From an uncultured Clostridia bacterium (GTDB taxonomy: Bacteria > Bacillota > Clostridia > Christensenellales > Borkfalkiaceae), in the NCBI GenBank assembly GCA_944342025.1, contig CALVMD010000003.1, positions 1 to 64,000 of the forward strand: a DNA stretch of 64,000 nt, given 5' to 3'. The position numbers were made by a program, and so were the translations under genes. The notes below the pieces were generated by a model. The model was not told where the DNA came from. It searched no databases and saw nothing but the letters and a program-made list of their open reading frames with translations. Shown one piece after another: positions 1-7,691 of this stretch (position 1 is the first letter of the stretch; the number at the start of each line of letters is the position of its first letter).

Positions 1-216
1 TCCGTCGCTGCGCTCCTTACAAGTCCGGCCAGTAGCTCCATACAAGTCCCCGAATGAAAATTCGGGGACTTTGCTTTGGCTACTGCCCGCATTGCCGAAA
101 TAACGTGACGCGATTGCGCCTTGGGCGAACAATCGCTGTTCCGTCGCTGCGCTCCTTACAAGTCCGGCCAGTAGCTCCATACAAGTCCCCGAATGAAAAT
201 TCGGGGACTTTGCTTT
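1..216. repeat. Two tandem copies of a 139-base-period repeat with hairpins
   Basis: A block of about 77 bases starting TCCGTCGCTGCGCTCC at position 1 recurs almost unchanged from position 140. Each copy contains a perfect 12-bp hairpin, AAGTCCCCGAAT and its complement around a GAAA loop, at 44-71 and 183-210. The stems are followed by short T-rich runs (TTGCTTT), so they could act as weak terminators. The first copy touches the window edge, so the array may continue to the left. No coding function is visible. It may be an intergenic repeat family, but genome-wide copy number cannot be judged here. Confidence 0.8.
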
Positions 217-320
217 TGCTGTTTTGCCAAAGTAACTTGAAAACGCATTTTGTTTTTTATGTGGATAAGGCACATAATATATGTTTGAACGTGTTAAGTG
301 GCTGCATGCAAAATGACTTG

Positions 321-349
321 TTGCCTTTTTTCAAAAAATGTGCTATACT
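321..349 (+). promoter_or_regulatory. Sigma-A promoter of the broken response regulator
   Basis: TTGCCT (321-326) and TATACT (344-349) are separated by 17 bases. They lie about 50 bases before the Shine-Dalgarno sequence of the response-regulator pseudogene, so the dead gene may still be transcribed. Confidence 0.6.
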
Positions 350-399
350 CTCGGTAAAAAACAGAAACGGCAGGGCTTTACAGGGAAGGAGGGAAAATA

Positions 400-891
400 C
401 TGCGAGTTGTGATTGTGGAAGATGAGCTGAAAGAAGCCGAACGCCTTCAAAGTTTTTTGAAACGCTTTGAAGCGGAAAACGGCATCGTTTTTGAGATCGA
501 AATATATTCGAGCGCACTCACCTTCCTTGCAAATTATAAGCAAGATACCGATTTGGTGTTGATGGACATTGAATTGCCTGACGTAAACGGGATGGAGATT
601 TGCCGGCGTCTGCGCAAGACAGACAACCGCGTCGCGATTATTTTTGTTACGAATATGGCGCGTTGCCGTAAACGGTTATGAGGTCGACGCACTCGATTTT
701 ATCGTAAAGCCGGCGCGTTACGGGGAGTTTGCCGTAAAGGTGAAAAAGGCGGTAGAGATCATTCGAAAGAATATGGACAATTATCTTGCTCTGTCGGGCA
801 AAGGTTTTTTCAAACGTCTGAATGTGAATGAGCTCTTTTACGTGGAAGTGATGGCATGCCGCACTATGCGGTGTGCCGGGCGAAGTTTTAA
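400..891 (+). pseudogene. LytTR-type response regulator, frameshifted and truncated
   Basis: The first segment is a receiver domain with the acidic pocket VIVEDE, the phospho-acceptor Asp in VLMDIELP and the FVTN motif. The frame breaks near 656-662. The reading continues in another frame as VNGYEVDALDFIVKP, which carries the conserved Lys, and then into the start of a LytTR DNA-binding domain (ELFYVEVM). A second break near 850 moves into a third frame (PHYAV) that stops at 889-891. About 80 residues of the LytTR domain are missing. A good GGAGG lies 8 bases before CTG at 400, where the family would start Met-Arg-Val-Val, so the start codon may also have decayed; GTG at 409 is the nearest usable start. 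This is a dead AgrA/LytR-type regulator with no histidine kinase beside it. A sequencing error could explain one break but hardly both breaks plus the missing end. Confidence 0.8.
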
Positions 892-951
892 ATTTGCCGT
901 ATTCTACTCGGTGCGGCATGAAAATAAATCGGCTCTCTTTTTATGTGCGTT

Positions 952-998
952 ATCATCGCGGAGGCCGCCGGAATTATTTCGGCGGCCTCCGCGATGAT
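952..998. terminator. Long perfect hairpin after the response-regulator remnant
   Basis: A perfect 19-bp stem (952-970 with 980-998) closes a 9-base AT-rich loop and is followed by GTTTTATT. It probably ended the old regulator transcript. It may work in both directions, since the left flank is A-rich. Confidence 0.7.
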
Positions 999-1045
999 GT
1001 TTTATTGAAAATTTTTGCTGTCTATGGACCGCAGAACGGGCCGTT

Positions 1046-1444
1046 TTATGACCGGCGGTCTGTCTTCTTAAGGTTTTCCGCCGGATCCGCGCAAAGCTTT
1101 ATGTCAGGGAAATATTTGAAAGTATGCGGTTTTGTTTCTTCGCGGCGGATCGCGCTTTGAAGCATTTCAACGGCGCGTTCCGCTGCCGTGAGCAACGGAT
1201 GAACAGAATCGTCTGTTTCGGGAAATACGGATATATAGGCTGCCTTCCCTGTCGTCAGAAAAGGATAACACAATTCGGCAAGCAGTTTGTCGCCGAAAAC
1301 GAGCGCTTCGCTCGGGTGCGTTTCCGCATAAGCGCGAAGAGATGCAATCTCTTCCGCCGGATAGAGCGTGTCCGCTTGCAGTGCCTGTTTCAGGTCGTCC
1401 ATATAGGGAGCGTTGCGGTAGGGACATGCATATTGCGCTTTCAA
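1046..1444 (-). pseudogene. Fragment resembling the C-terminal part of a LacI-type effector domain
   Basis: The 132-residue frame contains the segments EALVFGDKLLAEL, KAAYISVFPETDD and HPLLTAAERAVEML. These follow the order seen near the C-terminus of LacI/GntR-type periplasmic-binding effector domains. No DNA-binding domain precedes it. The frame opens directly after a TAA with only a TTG available, and no Shine-Dalgarno sequence is visible on that strand. I therefore read it as a remnant rather than a working gene. The family assignment comes from pattern recognition and is uncertain; a small unknown protein is possible. Confidence 0.4.
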
Positions 1445-1900
1445 AATACCTTATTCAAGGAGGCTCCGCAGGTGCGGTCAAGGACTGAAGTTCTTACGGT
1501 CCGCTTTTTCTGAAAGCAGATTTTTTTGCAAAGCGACCGGGCAGGGATCGATTCGGAGGGGTATTTCCGGATCAAATACAGGATGAAGCAAATGCGCCGT
1601 GCAAGGGAAACTTCCTTGTACGGCGCAAAAAGTTTTTAGGGAAATAATTTTTTGAAGACAGCTAAGCGTTCGTTTTAAAAAGTTCGCGCAGCGGAAATGT
1701 TGAATGGAAAAGTAGAATTATTGTCGTTCATCGTGCGGAGGTCATGCGGCGGCGGCACATTTTATCGTTCGGCGCTTTCGCCCGGGCATCGCTTCTTTCT
1801 CCAAACGAGAAAGAATTCGAAAATGGCCATAACCGCATTCGTTTCCGTAAAGTGTATGTATTTTGGTTTGCCGTGCGTTCAGCACTTCAAGAGGCAAAAG
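1445..1900. other. Gene-free stretch between the remnant and the tRNA
   Basis: No convincing gene is visible. The stretch contains one strong hairpin (1593-1627). A short open frame from 1744 has a GGAGG just before it, but it runs through the complement of the tRNA and looks accidental. Confidence 0.5.
1593..1627. terminator. Stem-loop with A/T flanks
   Basis: A 14-bp stem with one G-T pair (1593-1606 with 1614-1627) surrounds a 7-base loop and is followed by AAAAGTTTTT. It may be a terminator, but no intact gene ends here. Confidence 0.45.
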
Positions 1901-1948
1901 AAAAACCTAAATCAACATATCTTTTCGAAATGTTCGATTTAGGTTTTT
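1901..1948 (-). terminator. Intrinsic terminator of the tRNA-Val transcript
   Basis: AAAAACCTAAATC (1901-1913) pairs with GATTTAGGTTTTT (1936-1948). Read on the minus strand, the hairpin starts right after the encoded CCA end and finishes in a T run. Confidence 0.8.
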
Positions 1949-2025
1949 TGGTGGGGACGGTAAGACTCGAACTTATGACCTCATGCATGTCAAGCATGCG
2001 CTCTAACCAACTGAGCTACGCCCCC
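1949..2025 (-). tRNA. tRNA-Val (anticodon GAC)
   Basis: On the minus strand this 77-base sequence folds as a complete cloverleaf. The acceptor stem is GGGGGCG/CGTCCCC and the D arm is GCTC-AGTTGGTTA-GAGC. The anticodon stem CATGC/GCATG holds the loop TTGACAT, so the anticodon is GAC. The T loop is TTCGAGT and CCA is encoded. The T stem (ATAAG/CTTAC) has an A-C mismatch at its outer pair, which is a little unusual. A sigma-A promoter and a terminator flank it, so it is a single-gene transcript. Confidence 0.95.
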
Positions 2026-2070
2026 GAGCAGATATGATTGCGCCGGCGTTTCTCGTACGTCAGCTTTATT

Positions 2071-2100
2071 ACTATACCATTTTTTGCGTGTGTTTGTCAA
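2071..2100 (-). promoter_or_regulatory. Promoter of tRNA-Val
   Basis: On the minus strand TTGACA (complement of 2095-2100) and TATAGT (complement of 2071-2076) are 18 bases apart, about 45 bases before the tRNA 5' end. Confidence 0.75.
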
Positions 2101-2149
2101 TCAAAAAAGCGCCGTAAATAAATAATTTTCACGTTTTCATATTCGCTTT

Positions 2150-2180
2150 TTGACTTGAATAAAATAATTTATCTTATAAA
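2150..2180 (+). promoter_or_regulatory. Possible promoter of the P-type ATPase gene
   Basis: TTGACT (2150-2155) and TATAAA (2175-2180) are 19 bases apart, longer than ideal. The -10 box is only 11 bases before the start codon and 4 bases before GGGG, leaving a very short leader. This is a tentative call. Confidence 0.35.
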
Positions 2181-2191
2181 CCGAGGGGATT

Positions 2192-4855
2192 ATGAGCGAA
2201 TATTGCACATTGACCGCAGAAGAGGCATTTGCCGCCTTAAAATCTTCTCCGACTGGGCTTTCGGAAGAAGAGGCGGCTGAAAGGATGAAACGTTGGGGGA
2301 AAAACGAATTGCGTCGAAATAAAAAGAAAGGACCGTTACGGCTTTTTCTCTCGCAGTTCACCGATTTTATGACGATCCTGCTCATTTGTGCCGCCGCGAT
2401 CTCGGCAGTCACCGCTTTTATTACGGGAGACGTGCACGAATTGGTCGACACGGGCATTTTATTGTTCATCATTTTGCTGAACACGTTTGTCGGGTTTATA
2501 CAGCAGTACCGGGCGGACAACGCGATCGAAAAATTGCGACAAATGTCTGTCGGCTTTTCTAAATGCGTCAGAAGCGGCAGGGACGCGCTGATCGAGAGCG
2601 ACCGGCTCGTGCCCGGAGACGTCATCTTTCTAAGCGAAGGGGACAGAGTGCCCGCCGACTGCCGCGTTTTGGAATGCGACAGGCTGCGCTGTGACGAATC
2701 GTCTTTGACGGGAGAGTCTGCAAGCGTTGCGAAATTCGAGGCCCCGATCGGTGCGGGGGTGCCCGTCGGCGATCGGAAAAACATGCTGCATTCGTCGACT
2801 TTTGTCGTCAGCGGACAGGCGAAGGCGCTCGTCGTCGGGACAGGCGCGAATACGGAGATCGGAAAAATCGCGGGCATGCTGGAAGAGACGCCCGCAGTAG
2901 CGACGCCGCTGGAAAAGATCCTTGCGGCGCTCGGTAAAATCATTACGGCGGCAGTTGTCTCCGTTGCCGCCGTCATTTTTATTTTCGGATTTTTCTTGAA
3001 AGACAGCACTGTTCTGGGGAATTTTATGTCTTCCGTCGCGATCGCCGTCGCGGCGATCCCCGAAGGGATGCCGGCCGTCGTTACCATCATCATGGCGATG
3101 GGCGTCCAGAAGATGAGCAAAGAACGCGCCGTCATACGCAAGCTGCATGCGGTAGAGACGTTGGGCGGCTGCAACAAGATCTGCAGCGATAAGACGGGGA
3201 CGCTCACGGAAAATAAGATGACGGTAGAAGAAGTGTGTACCGATTTTGGGACCGACGTATCTTCCGAAACCGTAACGCAGGCGATGTATATGACGCGGCT
3301 TTGCATGTGTGCGTGCAACAGCGTAAAGGGCAGCGGCGGTGCGTTGATCGGGGACCCGACCGAAGTTGCACTTGTGCGGTATGCGGAGCGGTATGAGAGC
3401 TGCCGGTATACCGTTCTCAAAACGGAGCCTTTCACGTCCGAGCGGAAAAGGATGTCCGTCGCCGTCAGGACGGAAGACGGAGAGTTTTTTTGGCTTGTGA
3501 AGGGCGGCGCAGATATTCTGCTGTCGCGCTCCGATCGCATTTTGGCGGGAGACAGGGTGCGCACTTTAACGGAACGCGACCGCCAATCGATTCTGTCCGA
3601 AAACGCCCGCATGGCAAAGTCCGCTCTGCGCGTTTTGGGATTCGCTTATAAAGAGCATGAGGGCGACGGGGAAAGCGGCCTGATTTTTACGGGACTCTGC
3701 GGCATGATCGACCCGCCGAAACAGGGCGTAAAAGAAGCCGTTGCGGCATGCAGGCGCGCGGGGATCGATCCCGTGATGATTACGGGGGATCACAGGGACA
3801 CCGCCTATGCGATCGCGGAGCGGCTCGGTATCGCGACGTCGGAGGAGCAGGTTCTGACAGGCGCCGAGCTGGATGCAATGGATGAAACGGCGTTGGCGGA
3901 AAACATTCCGAAAAGCCGCGTGTTTGCGCGGGTCAGCCCCAAACATAAATCGCTCATTGTCAAACAGCTGCAGCGGGCGGGCGGCGTCGTTGCGATGACA
4001 GGCGACGGGATCAACGACGCACCGAGCATCCGCGCCGCCGACATCGGTATCGCCATGGGCTCGGGAACGGATGTCACGAAAAACGCTTCCGATATGGTCA
4101 TTGCCGACGATAATTTTTCTACGATCGTTACGGCAGTCAAAGAGGGACGCCGCGTTTTTTCCAACATCAAAAAAACGATACAGTTCTTTTTGGCGACAAA
4201 CCTTGCGGAAGTTCTTTCCATTCTCGCGGTCACTTTGGTGCTGTACCGTTTCGATTTTCTGACGGCGACGCAGCTGTTATGGATCAATCTCATCACGGAC
4301 AGTCTGCCCGTCCTGTCGCTCGGCGCGGAAAGGGCGGAGCGCGACGTCATGCTGCGTCCGCCGAGCAAGGCCGGGGAGTTATTCGGCAGGCGGTCTCTGG
4401 GCTCGGTGCTCTTTTACGGTCTGTTTCAGACGGCCGTCGTTTTGTTCGCGTTTTTATTTGCCAATGCGCATTACGGAAACGCTTCGGCTGTCACCATTAC
4501 GTTTTTCGTGCTGTCCTTTTTGGAGTTGTTTCATTCGTTCAATATCCGTTCGGAAACGACTTCTGCTTTCGGGAAAGGCTTTTTTTCGAACAGGGTGCTG
4601 TTTGTCACCGTGCTGATCGGGGTCGGCGTGAATATGCTTCTCTGCGCGGTGCCGCTTTTCCGCGCGGCGTTCGGTTTGCAGGCGCTTTCGGCGGGGCAGT
4701 GGAGTTTTGTGTTTGCCTGCTCTCTGTCTGTGATCCCTGCGGGCGAGATCTTCAAATTTTTCCTGCGCTTATCCGAAAAAAGGCATGATCGCAGCGGTAC
4801 GGTGTGCGCGACGGGGCGTTCTGCCCGGCGGCGCTTTTTCCGTTCGGAGGCGTAG
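2192..4855 (+). CDS. Calcium-type P-type ATPase (P2A)
   Basis: This 887-residue membrane pump should move a divalent cation, most likely Ca2+, out of the cell using ATP. All hallmarks are present: actuator TGES (173-176), phosphorylation motif CSDKTGTLTEN with the acceptor Asp at 333, and hinge TGDGINDAP (603-611). The transport-site helices match the SERCA/PMCA type: AIPEGMPAV in M4, NLAEVL in M5 (the Glu position) and NLITDSLPV in M6 (Asn and Asp). The length is normal for bacterial Ca2+ ATPases. The last 20 residues are Arg-rich and probably not conserved. The start follows GAGGGG by a few bases. It stands alone between the divergent tRNA and the convergent phosphoketolase. Ca2+ specificity is inferred from the motifs. 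Confidence 0.93.
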   Translation: MSEYCTLTAEEAFAALKSSPTGLSEEEAAERMKRWGKNELRRNKKKGPLRLFLSQFTDFMTILLICAAAISAVTAFITGDVHELVDTGILLFIILLNTFVGFIQQYRADNAIEKLRQMSVGFSKCVRSGRDALIESDRLVPGDVIFLSEGDRVPADCRVLECDRLRCDESSLTGESASVAKFEAPIGAGVPVGDRKNMLHSSTFVVSGQAKALVVGTGANTEIGKIAGMLEETPAVATPLEKILAALGKIITAAVVSVAAVIFIFGFFLKDSTVLGNFMSSVAIAVAAIPEGMPAVVTIIMAMGVQKMSKERAVIRKLHAVETLGGCNKICSDKTGTLTENKMTVEEVCTDFGTDVSSETVTQAMYMTRLCMCACNSVKGSGGALIGDPTEVALVRYAERYESCRYTVLKTEPFTSERKRMSVAVRTEDGEFFWLVKGGADILLSRSDRILAGDRVRTLTERDRQSILSENARMAKSALRVLGFAYKEHEGDGESGLIFTGLCGMIDPPKQGVKEAVAACRRAGIDPVMITGDHRDTAYAIAERLGIATSEEQVLTGAELDAMDETALAENIPKSRVFARVSPKHKSLIVKQLQRAGGVVAMTGDGINDAPSIRAADIGIAMGSGTDVTKNASDMVIADDNFSTIVTAVKEGRRVFSNIKKTIQFFLATNLAEVLSILAVTLVLYRFDFLTATQLLWINLITDSLPVLSLGAERAERDVMLRPPSKAGELFGRRSLGSVLFYGLFQTAVVLFAFLFANAHYGNASAVTITFFVLSFLELFHSFNIRSETTSAFGKGFFSNRVLFVTVLIGVGVNMLLCAVPLFRAAFGLQALSAGQWSFVFACSLSVIPAGEIFKFFLRLSEKRHDRSGTVCATGRSARRRFFRSEA

Positions 4856-4883
4856 CAGAATAAAAGTTTCCTGCAAAAAAATC

Positions 4884-4909
4884 AAGGCGCACCCTTTCGG
4901 GTGCGCCTT
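4884..4909. terminator. Bidirectional terminator between the ATPase and phosphoketolase genes
   Basis: AAGGCGCACCC (4884-4894) pairs with GGGTGCGCCTT (4899-4909) around TTTC, with T-rich sequence on both strands. It serves two convergent genes. Confidence 0.9.
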
Positions 4910-4927
4910 TTACAGCGTAATCTCAGA

Positions 4928-7318
4928 TTACTTGTTGTCAGGCGTGTGCCATACCCAGTCTTTGACTTCGGGGATGTCTTCGCCGACTTCTGCGATATAA
5001 TTTTTGTGCTTGACGAGCAGGTCGTTCATCTTCTGGAAGAGCGCAGAGCCTCTGTTGCCGAGCTGAGGAAGAACAGTGATCGCCGTTTTGACGAGATCGA
5101 AACGGTCGATCTTGTTCTGCACGCGCATGTCGAACGGCGTCGTGATCGTGCCTTCTTCGATGTAGCCGAACACGTGCAGGTTCTTGTTGTGGCGCGTATA
5201 GGTAAGCTCGTGGATGAGCGTGGGATAACCGTGGAAGTTGAAGATAATGGGTTTATCCTTTGTGAAGATCGCGTCGTAATCCGCATCGGTAAGACCGTGG
5301 GGATGTACGCCGTGCGGCTGCAGTTTCATCAGGTCGACGACGTTGACGAAACGGATCTTAAGATCGGGCAGCGCGTCTCTGAGGATGGTGGTTGCCGCCA
5401 AAGCTTCGAGGGTAGGGGTGTCGCCGCAGCTTGCGATGACGATGTCGGGTTCTTCGCCCGCGTCGTTCGACGCCCAATCCCAGATGCTGACGCCCTGCGT
5501 GCAGTGCTTGACTGCCTGTTCCATGGTCAGCCACTGGAAACTGGGGTGTTTGCTCGCAACGATGACGTTGACATAGTTCTTGCTCTTTACGCAGTGATCG
5601 AAGCAGGAAAGCAGGCAGTTTGCATCGGGCGGGAGATACATGCGCACGACGTCAGCCTTTTTGTTTGCGATATGATCGAGGAAGCCGGGATCCTGATGGG
5701 TGAATCCGTTGTGGTCCTGCTGCCACACGTTGGAGGTGAGGACGAGGTTCAAAGACGCAATATCCTGTCTCCAAGGGAGCTGGTTGCAAACTTTCAGCCA
5801 TTTTGCATGCTGTGCAGCCATCGAGTCGACGACGCGGATAAACGCTTCGTAAGAAGCAAAGAATCCGTGGCGACCCGTCAGGATATAGCCTTCCAGCCAG
5901 CCTTCGCACATATGCTCGGACAGGTACGCATCCATGATGCGGCCGTCTTTGGCGAGTTTATCGTCGGTGGGCCAAATATCTGCATTGAAGTCGCGGTTGG
6001 TAACTTCGAAAGCGCGGTAGAGACGGTTAGACATGCATTCATCCGGTCCGAACGCGCGGAAGTTTTTGCTCTCTTCGTTGAGCTTGAATACGTCTCTCAC
6101 ATAGCCGCCGAGCTCGAGCATGTCCTGCGTTTTGACCGCGCCCGGAGCGGGTACGTCGACCGCATATTTTTTGAAGTCGGGCAGGCGCAGATCTCTGAGC
6201 AGCTTGCCGCCGTTTGCGTGCGGGTTCGCGCTGATCCTGCGGTCTCCTACGGGCGCGAGCGCGCGCAGTTCGGGGATCAGACGATAATTTTCGTCGAACA
6301 GCTCTTCGGGTTTGTAGCTGAGGAGCCAGTCTTTAAGCAACTGCATATGCTCGGGTTTCTCCATTGTGATGGGAACCTGGTGGGCACGGAAGCTGTTTTC
6401 GATCTGAAGGCCGTCGACCACCTTCGGGCCGGTCCAGCCCTTCGGCGTGCGGAGCACGATCATCGGCCAGAACGGGCGGTCGTTTTTGCCGTTCTCGCGG
6501 GCGTCCTTCTGAATCTTTTTGATCTCTTCGATGCACTTGTCGAGGGCAACGGCCATCTTCTTGTGCATATCCATCGGGTCGTCGCCTTCCACGAAATAGG
6601 GTTTCCAGCCGCAGCCGTGGAAGAAGCTCTCCACTTCGTCGTGGGAGATACGGGCAAAGACTGTGGGGTTGTTGATCTTATAACCGTTCAGGTGCAGGAT
6701 GGGCAGCACCGCGCCGTCGTTTGCGGGGTTGAGAAATTTATTGGAATGCCATGCCGTCGCAAGGGGGCCGGTCTCCGCTTCGCCGTCGCCGACGGTGACC
6801 GCCGCGATGAGGTCGGGATTGTCGAACACGGCACCGAACGCGTGCGCGATGGAATAGCCCAGCTCGCCGCCCTCGTTGATGGACCCGGGCGTTTCGGGCG
6901 CAACGTGGCTGGAAATGCCGCCGGGGAAGGAGAATTGTTTGCAGAGCTTTTTCATGCCCTCGTAATCTTGCCCGACGTTGGGATAGACTTCGCTGTACGT
7001 GCCTTCCAGATACGAGTTTGCGACGAAGAAGTTGCCGCCATGGCCGGGGCCGGACAGTAAGATCATGTCGAGGTCATATTTTTTGATGACCCTGTTCAGG
7101 TGCACATAGACAAAGTTTTGTCCGGGAACGGTGCCCCAGTGTCCGACGATCTTTTTCTTGATCTGGTCGCGCGTCAGAGGCTCTCTGAGCAGAGGATTGT
7201 CCAAAAGGTACAGCTGTGCCGCCGCGAGGTAGTTGACCGCGCGCCAGTAAGCGTCCATTTTCTTGAGGTAGTCCTCAGTCAAAGGCTGCTTTTCGGGGCA
7301 TTCTTGCTTTTTGCTCAT
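4928..7318 (-). CDS. xfp: Xylulose-5-phosphate/fructose-6-phosphate phosphoketolase
   Basis: This thiamine-diphosphate enzyme splits xylulose 5-phosphate and/or fructose 6-phosphate with phosphate to give acetyl phosphate plus glyceraldehyde 3-phosphate or erythrose 4-phosphate. The 796-residue length is typical. Family signatures are clear: GHWGT (59-63), GPGHGGN (90-96), [10 protein letters not shown] (146-155), and the cofactor motif GDGEAETGP (177-185) followed by HSNK. AAGGAG lies just upstream of ATG. Its own promoter is at 7354-7381, and the next gene, divergently transcribed, is FBPase III, which also handles fructose 6-phosphate. Acetyl phosphate from this enzyme can be turned into ATP and acetate. 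Dual versus single substrate use cannot be read from the sequence. Confidence 0.97.
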   Translation of the reverse strand: MSKKQECPEKQPLTEDYLKKMDAYWRAVNYLAAAQLYLLDNPLLREPLTRDQIKKKIVGHWGTVPGQNFVYVHLNRVIKKYDLDMILLSGPGHGGNFFVANSYLEGTYSEVYPNVGQDYEGMKKLCKQFSFPGGISSHVAPETPGSINEGGELGYSIAHAFGAVFDNPDLIAAVTVGDGEAETGPLATAWHSNKFLNPANDGAVLPILHLNGYKINNPTVFARISHDEVESFFHGCGWKPYFVEGDDPMDMHKKMAVALDKCIEEIKKIQKDARENGKNDRPFWPMIVLRTPKGWTGPKVVDGLQIENSFRAHQVPITMEKPEHMQLLKDWLLSYKPEELFDENYRLIPELRALAPVGDRRISANPHANGGKLLRDLRLPDFKKYAVDVPAPGAVKTQDMLELGGYVRDVFKLNEESKNFRAFGPDECMSNRLYRAFEVTNRDFNADIWPTDDKLAKDGRIMDAYLSEHMCEGWLEGYILTGRHGFFASYEAFIRVVDSMAAQHAKWLKVCNQLPWRQDIASLNLVLTSNVWQQDHNGFTHQDPGFLDHIANKKADVVRMYLPPDANCLLSCFDHCVKSKNYVNVIVASKHPSFQWLTMEQAVKHCTQGVSIWDWASNDAGEEPDIVIASCGDTPTLEALAATTILRDALPDLKIRFVNVVDLMKLQPHGVHPHGLTDADYDAIFTKDKPIIFNFHGYPTLIHELTYTRHNKNLHVFGYIEEGTITTPFDMRVQNKIDRFDLVKTAITVLPQLGNRGSALFQKMNDLLVKHKNYIAEVGEDIPEVKDWVWHTPDNK

Positions 7319-7353
7319 AAAAAACTCCTTTTTGATTTTTTTTATACAATAAT

Positions 7354-7381
7354 ATTATAAACGAAATAATTAAAATTTCAA
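7354..7381 (-). promoter_or_regulatory. Promoter of the phosphoketolase gene
   Basis: On the minus strand TTGAAA (complement of 7376-7381) and TATAAT (complement of 7354-7359) are 16 bases apart. They lie about 35 bases before the ATG, with a very AT-rich leader. Confidence 0.75.
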
Positions 7382-7532
7382 GACTTTGTTAAAAAAAATT
7401 TACAGGAAAAACGGAATTTTCGCTTGCCAGTTTTTTTAAATCCGAAACGATATTTGCAAATGGATTATAACAATTTTTTGATCATAATGTCAACGTTTTG
7501 AAGATACTTTGCGAAAAATGGCGAAAAAAGGG

Positions 7533-7568
7533 AACGTTCACTCAAAAAAACGTAAAAAAGTGAACGTT
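7533..7568. repeat. Inverted repeat in the xfp-fbp intergenic region
   Basis: AACGTTCACT (7533-7542) and its exact complement AGTGAACGTT (7559-7568) are separated by 16 A-rich bases. Each arm contains the small palindrome AACGTT. The pair lies in the 373-base divergent intergenic region, about 150 bases from the xfp promoter and 70 bases before the fbp promoter. An operator or a hairpin are both possible. The rest of this region holds only the two promoters. Confidence 0.5.
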
Positions 7569-7635
7569 TCGGCAATAAAAATATCGAAAGCGCCGTGTTT
7601 TGGTCGGTTTTTCGTACGCTTTTTTGTTTGCGGTA

Positions 7636-7664
7636 TTGACAGAGCGATCGCAGCGTGATAAAAT
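7636..7664 (+). promoter_or_regulatory. Promoter of fbp
   Basis: TTGACA (7636-7641) and TAAAAT (7659-7664) are separated by exactly 17 bases and lie 28 bases before the fbp start. Confidence 0.85.
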
Positions 7665-7691
7665 ATTACAGAACATTAACAGGGGGCTGAA

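Noticed and set aside
1..216. CRISPR array
   Set aside because: Only two copies with a period of 139 bases and a long core; spacing and repeat size do not fit CRISPR, and no cas genes are present.
1744..2037. Open frame with GGAGG just before ATG
   Set aside because: Its second half is the complement of the tRNA and its terminator, and no family resemblance is visible.
2137..3612. Long minus-strand open frame opposite the P-type ATPase
   Set aside because: It is a shadow of a clearly coding gene; its translation is low-complexity and has no start signals.
4901..7060. 719-residue plus-strand open frame opposite phosphoketolase
   Set aside because: The minus-strand protein matches phosphoketolase throughout; the opposite frame is open only because of codon composition.
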